Positions 8,463-15,025 of a DNA stretch of 64,000 bases are shown here, piece after piece. The notes under the pieces are model-generated. The model made no database searches and was not told where the DNA came from. It saw only the letters and a list, made by a program, of their open reading frames with translations. Positions within the stretch are counted from its first letter, which is position 1, and each line of letters starts with the position of its first letter. The stretch comes from Aporhodopirellula rubra (GTDB lineage Bacteria; Planctomycetota; Planctomycetia; Pirellulales; Pirellulaceae), in NCBI RefSeq assembly GCF_014192335.1, contig NZ_JACHXU010000013.1, forward strand, positions 124,001-188,000, in the 5' to 3' direction. The translations under genes and the position numbers were made by a program.

Positions 8463-9283
8463 GAGTGGTTGGGGACGTTGGCGGGGATCGATGGGGTGAA
8501 AGCGGGATGAAAACTGGTGCGGGACCGTCGGCCGGATATCTTAACGCGTTCGAGGCAATCACGCGTGCCCCGTGTTTGATGTTGAGGCGAGTGACAGGCC
8601 CGCGAACAGAGTAGGTAGGCGAATGGTCGATGCAGGTGAGTTGCAAATATTGATGGTCCGTGCTTGCCTTGTTTGATTTCGTCGCGATGTTTCATGGTGT
8701 GTGGGTTGGATAAAATTGAAGGTCCTCGCGTGGGGGGAAACGGCCTTAGGTATCTCCTAGTCCGGACAATCGTTACAGGCGGGGCTTTTCGCTGACCATC
8801 GGGGTTCGACTGACCCATCTTTTTTGACTCGTCCTATTCCTGGCGTACTTTTCTGTAGTGAGAGAGCGAGACCCTTGGGTGGGTCTTGCTGCCAGGACGA
8901 ACTCTTGATCGGTGTGTTGCCGTTCTTGGGAGCGAGTTTTGGTCAGCCGAAGTTCCCTGACAAAGGCAAACCGTCCGAGAGGGCGGGGCGCAAAACCACG
9001 GGTCCGTGAGTCGGTCTGATAACGACGCATGTCGCGATTCAGGCTTGGCTTCAGGAAAGCCGAGTTGCCTGGCACTGGCGGTTGGTGGGTTGGATCCGAC
9101 ACGTTTCTTTATGCGACGTTTCGGCGAGAGTCCACCGGTCGTTGAACCGAGGCTTGTCAGACGTTAATTCGTACTTGATATGGCTGCTTTACGATCGAGC
9201 CGGCTCGCTGTGAGTCGTCTCATTTATCGTCGCCGGGTCGTTCGCCTTTGAAGGCGCTGCCCACGAATCGTCTGGAGATAGAC
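8463..9283. other. Long leader region upstream of the flp pilin gene
   Basis: This is 821 bp without a protein gene. It holds the putative GEMM riboswitch (8960-9072) and, upstream, the strand 8890-8904 able to pair with the riboswitch 3' end. It also holds a 12-bp perfect palindrome CGAGCCGGCTCG (9196-9207) and a small hairpin CGCCT/AGGCG (9243-9256) about 20 bp ahead of the pilin ribosome-binding site (GGAG at 9273-9276). The first 350 bp, next to the minus-strand hypothetical, contain GGGGT/ACCC followed by a T-run (8801-8825), a weak terminator-like hairpin with no plus-strand gene before it. Confidence 0.6.
8960..9072 (+). promoter_or_regulatory. Putative GEMM-I (cyclic-dinucleotide) riboswitch upstream of flp
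   Basis: The conserved elements occur in order. ACAAAGGCAAACC (8960-8972) is followed by a 6-bp stem CCGTCC/GGGCGG closed by a GAGA GNRA tetraloop (8971-8986). Next comes GGCGCAAAACCACGGGTCC (8987-9005), close to the family's GACGCAAAGCCACGGGTCT. A variable stem-loop (9004-9012 with 9036-9043) follows, and the 3' end AAAGCCGAGTTGCC (9056-9069) has TTGCC that can pair with GGCAA (8965-8969) to form P1. Two core positions differ from the consensus as I remember it, including G where the ligand-stacking A usually sits. Ligand choice (c-di-GMP or cGAMP) is therefore open. It begins 212 bp before the end of the flp leader, which fits known control of pili by these signals. Confidence 0.7.
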
Positions 9284-9457
9284 ATGAAGAAATTTGCAGA
9301 AAACGTTGTTGCATTCCTGAAAGAAGAAGACGGACCGACTGCGGTTGAGTACGCCGTTATGTTGGCTCTGATCATCGTGACTTGCTTGATCGCCGTTCAA
9401 AGCGTCGGCGACAACGCATCGGCTAAGTTCCAAGAAACTGCCGACATCCTCGCCTAA
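9284..9457 (+). CDS. flp: Flp/Fap-type class IVb prepilin
   Basis: The product has 57 residues and is the major subunit of tight-adherence (Tad) pili. The N-terminal leader MKKFAENVVAFLKEEDG ends in Gly17. The mature N-terminus PTAVEYAVML has the Glu5-Tyr6 pair that defines Flp pilins and leads into a hydrophobic helix (LALIIVTCLIAVQSV). The short length is typical. The start at 9284 is supported by GGAG eight bases upstream. It is the first gene after the putative riboswitch and is followed by a strong hairpin, which suggests abundant transcript of this gene relative to the rest of the cluster. Confidence 0.95.
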   Translation: MKKFAENVVAFLKEEDGPTAVEYAVMLALIIVTCLIAVQSVGDNASAKFQETADILA

Positions 9458-9482
9458 TCATTTTTGGCAGACACGAGGCCCT

Positions 9483-9523
9483 CCGCGAAGCATCCTTCTC
9501 ATGCTTCGCGGGGGTGACCTTTT
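9483..9523 (+). terminator. Strong hairpin after flp (terminator or attenuator)
   Basis: An 11-bp perfect stem CCGCGAAGCAT (9483-9493) / ATGCTTCGCGG (9501-9511) has a 7-nt loop. Three further pairs extend it outward. A short TGACCTTTTG follows rather than a long U-run, so it may leak, allowing some read-through into the downstream pilus genes. Confidence 0.75.
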
Positions 9524-9650
9524 GCCAAGAACGATCGCGACGACTCGCACCGAGGAAGCGGACGGAAGTTCAACCAGCAGTTGGTCTCCCGATCGCTTTC
9601 CTCGGTCGCCTGCGTCTAGAGAAAACCATCTTTTGAAACTGAGTAATCTC

Positions 9651-9761
9651 ATGAACTACCCGCTGCTTCCCGCCGACACCGCCGCATATGCCTGGCAACT
9701 GGCCTGCTGCGGATTCACGCTGATTTTCGCGATGATTAGCTTCGTGATCGGCCCTCGATAA
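9651..9761 (+). CDS. 36-residue single-pass membrane peptide in the tad cluster
   Basis: The tiny frame starts at ATG 9651 and encodes a peptide of 36 residues: an N-terminal polar part (MNYPLLPADTAAYAW), one hydrophobic helix (QLACCGFTLIFAMISFVI) and the end GPR. It lies between the pilin hairpin and the prepilin peptidase, on the same strand. I do not know a family for it. The presence of a clean start, a plausible membrane helix and the position inside a functional cluster support a real gene. It could be an assembly or regulatory peptide for the pilus. Confidence 0.55.
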   Translation: MNYPLLPADTAAYAWQLACCGFTLIFAMISFVIGPR

Positions 9762-9790
9762 CACAATTCACAATACACGCTTTTCACGCC

Positions 9791-9810
9791 GAGCCCGCGC
9801 CGGCGGACTC
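9791..9810 (+). other. Hairpin between the small peptide gene and the prepilin peptidase gene
   Basis: GAG/CTC and CCGC/GCGG pair around a GCCG loop with one internal mismatch. It is short but GC-rich and lies 18 bp before the prepilin peptidase start, so it could affect translation. Confidence 0.4.
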
Positions 9811-9827
9811 ACACGGGGATTTTAGAC

Positions 9828-10385
9828 ATGTCCACTTTACTGCAAGCCATCACGGAAAATTGGACCATTTGGTTCGTTACTGTCGTCTTGATCGTCGCCG
9901 CCGTGATTGACGGTATGATCTTGAAGGTTCCAAACTGGCTGACGTTTCCTTTCATCATCTGCGGATGGATTCACTGCACGATCCAAGGCGGAATGCCGGG
10001 GTTGGGGTGGAGCCTGCTGGCAACGTTTGCCGGTATGATGATGTTGCTGCCACTGCGAAACGTAGGCGGCATGGGAGCCGGCGACGTGAAACTGCTCGCG
10101 GGCATCGGCGCCTGGTGCGGTCTCATGGTGACGTTGAAAGCATTCGCCGCGACGGCAATCGTCGGTGGGGTCATGGCTGCGTTCATGATTTGGAAGAGCG
10201 GCGACTGGGTGAAACACTATGCCCAAGCTCTCACCATTCTTAACGAATGGAAAACCGTCCGCGATCCAGAGAAACTCGCTGCGATTGCCCGCGAACGCAA
10301 ACCGACCATGTACCTGTTGCCATACGGAATTCCTATGGCAATCGGAACCATCATGTATTTCGCCGCATCTGGCATGATGGCCTAA
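9828..10385 (+). CDS. tadV: Prepilin peptidase of the Tad type (A24 family)
   Basis: This membrane aspartyl protease removes the leader of Flp pilin. The two catalytic aspartates are visible: D28 in AAVIDGMILKVPNW and D86 in the G-x-G-D motif MGAGDVKLLAGIG. The protein has 185 residues and about six hydrophobic segments. It lacks the N-terminal methyltransferase/zinc domain of PilD, as is normal for TadV/CpaA. The C-terminal segment contains an additional charged loop (NEWKTVRDPEKLAAIARERK) before the last helix. It follows flp and the small peptide gene on the same strand. CpaA is an alternative name for the same role. Confidence 0.92.
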   Translation: MSTLLQAITENWTIWFVTVVLIVAAVIDGMILKVPNWLTFPFIICGWIHCTIQGGMPGLGWSLLATFAGMMMLLPLRNVGGMGAGDVKLLAGIGAWCGLMVTLKAFAATAIVGGVMAAFMIWKSGDWVKHYAQALTILNEWKTVRDPEKLAAIARERKPTMYLLPYGIPMAIGTIMYFAASGMMA

Positions 10386-10440
10386 AGTCAAAATAGTAAA
10401 GATAGGGCTTCTGTTTCAGATGCCCGGCGTAGGTTTGAGT

Positions 10441-10487
10441 CGAACGCCCGGATTCTCCGATTGTAGGGGAGAGTCACCCGTCGTTCG
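10441..10487 (+). other. Nested stem-loop between tadV and cpaB
   Basis: The outer stem is CGAACG (10441-10446) / CGTTCG (10482-10487). The inner stem is TCTCC (10454-10458) / GGAGA (10468-10472). No T-run follows. It may be an mRNA processing or regulatory structure in the cpaB leader. Confidence 0.55.
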
Positions 10488-10545
10488 GATACCTGCGTGG
10501 ACCCGACCGTCTTTGACCATCTCGACCACCCATAGTTAGCCCGTC

Positions 10546-11625
10546 ATGAGAAATAAAACTGTTCCTTTGCTGATAGCGTGTGTTTGCGGCACGATCGCCG
10601 CGATCGGGCTGAGTCAATGGATGCAAGCTCAATCGACTGGCGAATCAACCGTCGGCACTGTCGAGATTTTCGTTACCGCGAAAACCATTGACATCGCCGA
10701 ACAAATCACTCCCGACAAGATCCGCCTCGAACAATGGCCAGCCGACCGAGTGCCCAAGGGCGCCAGTGGCAAGCTCGAGGACCTCGAGGGCAAATACGCT
10801 CGCCAGCGTTTCTACGAAGGCGAACCCGTCATGCCCGTTAAGTTGATGGACGATTCCAACGGTTCGTCGCAAACGATCCCTCGCGGTTTCAGCGTGGTGT
10901 CGATGCGAGCGGACCCCGAAAGCAGCGTTGCGACTTTGGTTCGCCCTGGCGACCGCGTCGACGTGGTTGCCTACTTTACAAAGAGCGAACTGATTCCCGA
11001 AACCATGGCAAAGACCGTGTTGACCGGAGTTCGTGTGTTCGCCGTTGATGGACGTACCGAACGTGAAAACACCGACGAAGAAAAGGAAGCCAAACCGGCC
11101 CGCTCGATCTCGTTGTTGATCAATAAGAAAGACACGCCGGCGTGGACCTACGCCAGCGAGCTCGGAAAGATCCGCCTCACACTTGGTAACCCGACCGACA
11201 TCGTCGATTCGACCTCCGGTGAAAATGGTAGCGGAGCTGGCCAAGAGTTCCTGACGTGGTTGTCGGACTATCAAGCGGCCCAAGCCGCTCGTGAAGAAGA
11301 GAGCAATCGACCAGCACCGAAGACTCCCGTTGTCAAACTTCCACCAACACCGGTGAAAGAAAAGAAGAAGGGATTCAAGATGCTCAAGATGTCCGGTGGC
11401 AAACTGACGGAGTACTGGATCGAAGATGGGAAACAAGTTCCCGTGATCTTGAACGAGTCAGGTCCTGACGGAATCAAAGAGAAGGAAGAGGAAGCTGATA
11501 ACAAAACAGCTCGGCCTGGTGCCGATCATCCCACCGCACCCGGTGACTACAGTTATCTCAATGGTTCGGAGAGCCCGTTCTACCAACCACCACCCCGCGA
11601 ACACGATGATCGTCCCCGCCAATAA
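10546..11625 (+). CDS. cpaB: Flp pilus assembly protein CpaB/RcpC
   Basis: This is the periplasmic partner of the Tad secretin, anchored by an N-terminal hydrophobic segment (VPLLIACVCGTIAAIGLS). An SAF-like domain follows (VFVTAKTIDIAEQITPDKIRLEQWP read as strand-turn-strand, about residues 40-100). Then comes the RcpC/CpaB core, with PRGFSVVSMRADPESSVATL and VRPGDRVDVVAYF, and a second beta domain (ARSISLLINKKDTPAWTYA, IRLTLGNP). The C-terminal 120 residues are a Lys/Glu/Pro-rich extension not usual for the family. They include KKGFKMLKMSGGKLTEYWI and are probably flexible. It lies between tadV and the secretin gene. Confidence 0.9.
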   Translation: MRNKTVPLLIACVCGTIAAIGLSQWMQAQSTGESTVGTVEIFVTAKTIDIAEQITPDKIRLEQWPADRVPKGASGKLEDLEGKYARQRFYEGEPVMPVKLMDDSNGSSQTIPRGFSVVSMRADPESSVATLVRPGDRVDVVAYFTKSELIPETMAKTVLTGVRVFAVDGRTERENTDEEKEAKPARSISLLINKKDTPAWTYASELGKIRLTLGNPTDIVDSTSGENGSGAGQEFLTWLSDYQAAQAAREEESNRPAPKTPVVKLPPTPVKEKKKGFKMLKMSGGKLTEYWIEDGKQVPVILNESGPDGIKEKEEEADNKTARPGADHPTAPGDYSYLNGSESPFYQPPPREHDDRPRQ

Positions 11626-11673
11626 CGTGGACGTCGTGTTGTCAGCAACGAAGGAACCTGGATTGTCGTTACA

Positions 11674-11786
11674 GTGAGAAACATTCTCACAGATCGTACT
11701 TTCCAAACAAGTCGCATCATCAGGCAGCAGCGTTACTGCCGATGAAACAAACAGTACCTCTATGGCGGTGTTCGTCGACATAGAGG
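11674..11786 (+). other. Two hairpins between cpaB and cpaC
   Basis: The first is GTGAGAA (11674-11680) / TTCTCAC (11684-11690) with a 3-nt loop. The second is CCTCTATG (11757-11764) / CATAGAGG (11779-11786) with a 14-nt loop, followed by GGCCTATTT. The second ends 29 bp before the chosen secretin start and overlaps an in-frame GTG, which argues against using that upstream start. Confidence 0.65.
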
Positions 11787-11815
11787 GGCCTATTTACTCG
11801 ACCCGACCGGCAAGG

Positions 11816-13615
11816 ATGCCAACGATGCGAGCGTGTTACTCGATATTCTCTATCCGTTCTCTTATCGCGTTTACCGCGATGATCGCATACGGATCTATTG
11901 CCGTACCAGCACTACGGCCTGCGTCCGCCCAATCGCTGGCTTCCGTTTCAGGTGATCATAAAATCGCCAACACGGTGGAGCGAATGGAGCTGATCGTTAA
12001 GACCAGCCGAATTTTGTCTTTGGGCGATCGCATTCCGCGATTCCAAGTCCACAACGAAGAGGTCCTCGGTGCCACGCCGGTGAGCGAAAATCAGATCCAG
12101 ATTTTCGCAAAGAACCCCGGCACCACCCAGGTCAACCTTTGGGACACTGAAGACAAACTCTACACGATCGACGTGACGATTGTCGCGGATGCTCGAGAGG
12201 TCGAGGGCATCTTGAATTCGCAGCTGCCGCTGGCGTCTCTCAAGGTCATGCCGATCAACGAGAGTGCCATCGTTTCGGGATTCGTCACGAGTGTTGACGA
12301 TGTGGAACGTGCAATCTCGATTATCGAGCAGTTCTACAAAGTCGTCATTAACAACATTGAAGTCGTTGGTGTGCAGCAAGTCTTGTTGCATACCCGGATC
12401 ATGGAGGTCAGTCGTACGAAGCTGCGTCAGCTCGGTATCGACTGGTCGCTCGCTCCGGGGAACTTCACGTTGCTAAACGGTCCTGGTGAATTGCTGAACG
12501 TTCCGGCCGGATTGGTCGAGGGCGACTCCGGTATTCTCGGGTTTGTTCCATTCGGAAGTGCCACGAACTTGCGTTTGAACGTGAACGGTGACTTCGAAGC
12601 GTTTGTCGAGGCGTTGGACGAACAGAAGCTCGTTAAGCTGCTCGCCGAACCAACCGTCGTCGCAACACACGGCCGTCCCGCACGATTCATCGTCGGTGGT
12701 CGCGTGCCTAACGTGGTTCCTGGTAACAACGGGCAGTTGCAGGTTGAGTACGAAGATTACGGAACGAGCATCGACTTCCTGCCCTTCGTGATCGGGCCTG
12801 GTCGAATTCGTTTGGAAGTCCGCCCGGAAGTCAGCGAGCCTGACCCGACCCGCGCCGTCGCCATTGGCAGTACAAACGTTTCGGCGTTCACAACGCGTTA
12901 TGTCGAAACCGCCGTTGAAATGCAGGCCGGTGAGACATTCGCGATCGCAGGTTTGTTGCAGTCACGCGTCGAAAGCACTGTCAAACGTACGCCTTTCCTG
13001 GGGCACATCCCGTTGCTCGGAGCCTTGTTCCGCAACACGCAGGACCAACACAATGAAATCGAATTGCTGATCATGGTGACGCCTGAACTCGTTGACGCGA
13101 TGGCACCTCACCAGGTACCACCAGGTGGCCCGGGGCTCAACTCCGACTTGCCGGATGATTACGAGTTCTACATCAACGGTCACATCGAAGTACCGACCCT
13201 GAAGAGCGACCAATGCGAACAGGAAGGTGGAGCGTGTGGACCAGCCGATGCCGCCTTCCAGGGAGGCCAAGTGATCATGCACGACGGCTATTCGATGAAC
13301 AAAGCCGGTGCACCTGCGGCCAAGTCGCAGGCCGGTCCGGCGGCGGCAGGTCCGACCCAATCGGTCGCGGCTCGTCAATTGCCACAACAAGTGCGTACGC
13401 CACCGACGGCATTCGAAGGGCCTAGCCTGATCGAACCGCCGGCGGCCCGCATCGCCACCGCACCACGCGGTAGCGTTCCAGCATCCTATTCGAAACCGAC
13501 CGGGGCATCGCGTTTCGAAAGTGGAACTTTGCTTCCCGCAGGTGCTGTCACGCCAACGTCCGAACCGAAAACGGTTGGGCAAGGCGTGTCGGTTTTCATG
13601 CCGACGCAAAAATAA
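11816..13615 (+). CDS. cpaC: Tad pilus secretin CpaC/RcpA
   Basis: This is the outer-membrane ring through which the Tad pilus passes. The product has 599 residues. A signal peptide (SLIAFTAMIAYGSIAVPALRPASA region) is followed by the N-terminal pilus/BON-like domain (ELIVKTSRILSLGDRIPRF; GTTQVNLWD). Then come the secretin N-domain and the C-terminal secretin barrel. The latter has the signatures VEALDEQKLVKLLAEPTVVA, GRPARFIVGG and the characteristic TPFLGHIPLLGALFR. After the barrel (about residue 440) lies a 150-residue Gln/Pro/Ala-rich tail, longer than in typical CpaC, that may reach a pilotin or the cell wall. The start could be 11816 or 11825. Confidence 0.93.
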   Translation: MPTMRACYSIFSIRSLIAFTAMIAYGSIAVPALRPASAQSLASVSGDHKIANTVERMELIVKTSRILSLGDRIPRFQVHNEEVLGATPVSENQIQIFAKNPGTTQVNLWDTEDKLYTIDVTIVADAREVEGILNSQLPLASLKVMPINESAIVSGFVTSVDDVERAISIIEQFYKVVINNIEVVGVQQVLLHTRIMEVSRTKLRQLGIDWSLAPGNFTLLNGPGELLNVPAGLVEGDSGILGFVPFGSATNLRLNVNGDFEAFVEALDEQKLVKLLAEPTVVATHGRPARFIVGGRVPNVVPGNNGQLQVEYEDYGTSIDFLPFVIGPGRIRLEVRPEVSEPDPTRAVAIGSTNVSAFTTRYVETAVEMQAGETFAIAGLLQSRVESTVKRTPFLGHIPLLGALFRNTQDQHNEIELLIMVTPELVDAMAPHQVPPGGPGLNSDLPDDYEFYINGHIEVPTLKSDQCEQEGGACGPADAAFQGGQVIMHDGYSMNKAGAPAAKSQAGPAAAGPTQSVAARQLPQQVRTPPTAFEGPSLIEPPAARIATAPRGSVPASYSKPTGASRFESGTLLPAGAVTPTSEPKTVGQGVSVFMPTQK

Positions 13616-13666
13616 CATGTGACTTGGTTTTTCTGTCGCCGCGGACCATTCGCGTCGAAAATGATA

Positions 13667-13692
13667 GGGCACTCTGCTTCGGTTGAGTGCCC
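13667..13692 (+). terminator. Hairpin between cpaC and tadZ
   Basis: GGGCACTC (13667-13674) pairs perfectly with GAGTGCCC (13685-13692) around a 10-nt loop that contains CTTCGG. The following GTTCCTTC is only weakly U-rich, so partial termination or mRNA protection is as likely as full termination. Confidence 0.65.
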
Positions 13693-13789
13693 GTTCCTTC
13701 GAGAAGATTTGCCTCCGTTGGCATCGACTTAAAGGGCTCGGCTCCCGCGCCGAAATCCAACCCCATCCCTTCGTTCATGATGATCTACG

Positions 13790-15025
13790 ATGAGTAATGT
13801 TCTTCGATTGGCCTTGGTCGATCCCAACGACTCTTCTCGCGAACAGTTAAAAGCGATGCTGTTGGGTATGGATTCGATCTGGCTCGAAGCGGACTGTTCA
13901 CGCTACGAGTTCTTTCCCGATATCGTCGAACAAACCACACCCGACGTTGGCGTGGTGTCTCTCGACAGCAATCCCGTCTCGGCGATCAACCTGATCACGC
14001 GAATCACCGCCGAATGTCCGGGAACGGCATTGCTCGCCGCGAGTGAAAGCAGTGACGGCCAGCAAATCTTGAAAGCCATCCGGGCCGGTGCTCGAGAATT
14101 CTTAACCCTGCCGCTGAACGACCAAGAATTATCCGAGGCTCTCGACCGAATCAGCATGGCGAAATTCGGTGGCGGAGACTCCCGCAACCGATCGTGCGAA
14201 GTCATCGCGGTCGCGGGCGCAACCGGCGGCGTCGGTTCGACCAGCACGGCGGTCAATTTAGGTTGTGTACTCGCGGAGGAGCCTCGGAATAGTGTTGCCC
14301 TTGTTGACCTTGATATTGCGCTCGGTGATGCGGATGTGTTTCTCGATGCAATTCCGGATTATACGCTCGCCGATGTCGTACAGAATATCAGCCGACTCGA
14401 TATTCAATTGCTCAAACGTTCGCTCACCAAGCACTCGTCCGGTTTGTACCTTCTCCCGCGCCCGGTCGAATTGCACGATGTCGCCGGTATCGACTCCGAA
14501 AGTCTGCGGAAAGTCATCGGGTTGCTCAAGGCGTCGTTCACACACCTGATCATTGACCTGTCGAAGACCTACAACGATCTCGACATGGTCGCAATCGAGG
14601 CGGCGTCACGTGTGATGTTGATCACACAACTCGATCTGCCTTGCCTTCGAAACGTCGTGCGATTGATGATGAGCTTCGACGAGACCGAAGGGTTGCAAGA
14701 CAAGGTCGACATCATCGTCAACCGCGCCGGTCTCGACGCGGGGCAGATCAGTTTGAAGAAGGCGAAAGAAACGCTCGGTCGAGACATCTTCGCGTTGCTG
14801 CCGAACGATTACCGGACGATGGTCGAGGTGCGAAACAACGGTGTGCCGTTGATCACGCAAGCACCGAAGGCCGCGTTGACGCAAGCGTTCCGGGACATGG
14901 CGACCCGGATCGGTGGCGATCACGGTGGCGAAGCTCAACCGGATCCACAAGAATCGGATGCCGGTGCCGCCAACGAAAGTCGTTGGAAACGATTCTGGCC
15001 TGGGCAAACGAAAGCCAAATCCTAA
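13790..15025 (+). CDS. tadZ: Pilus assembly ATPase-like localisation protein TadZ/CpaE
   Basis: The product has 411 residues. It has an N-terminal receiver-like pseudo domain (LRLALVDPNDSSREQLKAML ... LTLPLNDQELSEAL, about 1-125) and a MinD/ParA-type domain (about 135-390). The deviant Walker A reads AVAGATGGVGSTSTAVNLG: the signature lysines of the MinD KGGVGKT motif are absent, as reported for atypical TadZ proteins. VALVDLDIALGDADVFLD is Walker A' and HLIIDLSKTYND the Walker B region. It is expected to place the Tad machine at a cell pole or site. It is the last pilus gene here; the motor ATPase TadA and the TadB/TadC platform genes are not in this window. Its stop overlaps the convergent neighbour's stop by 4 bp. 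Confidence 0.88.
   Translation: MSNVLRLALVDPNDSSREQLKAMLLGMDSIWLEADCSRYEFFPDIVEQTTPDVGVVSLDSNPVSAINLITRITAECPGTALLAASESSDGQQILKAIRAGAREFLTLPLNDQELSEALDRISMAKFGGGDSRNRSCEVIAVAGATGGVGSTSTAVNLGCVLAEEPRNSVALVDLDIALGDADVFLDAIPDYTLADVVQNISRLDIQLLKRSLTKHSSGLYLLPRPVELHDVAGIDSESLRKVIGLLKASFTHLIIDLSKTYNDLDMVAIEAASRVMLITQLDLPCLRNVVRLMMSFDETEGLQDKVDIIVNRAGLDAGQISLKKAKETLGRDIFALLPNDYRTMVEVRNNGVPLITQAPKAALTQAFRDMATRIGGDHGGEAQPDPQESDAGAANESRWKRFWPGQTKAKS

Noticed and set aside
8801-8826. GGGGT/ACCC hairpin with a T-run as a rho-independent terminator
   Set aside because: No plus-strand gene precedes it, and the stem is only four or five pairs.
9070-9090. TGGCAC...TTGG as a sigma-54 promoter for flp
   Set aside because: The spacing between the GG and GC elements does not fit and the -12 dinucleotide is GG rather than GC.
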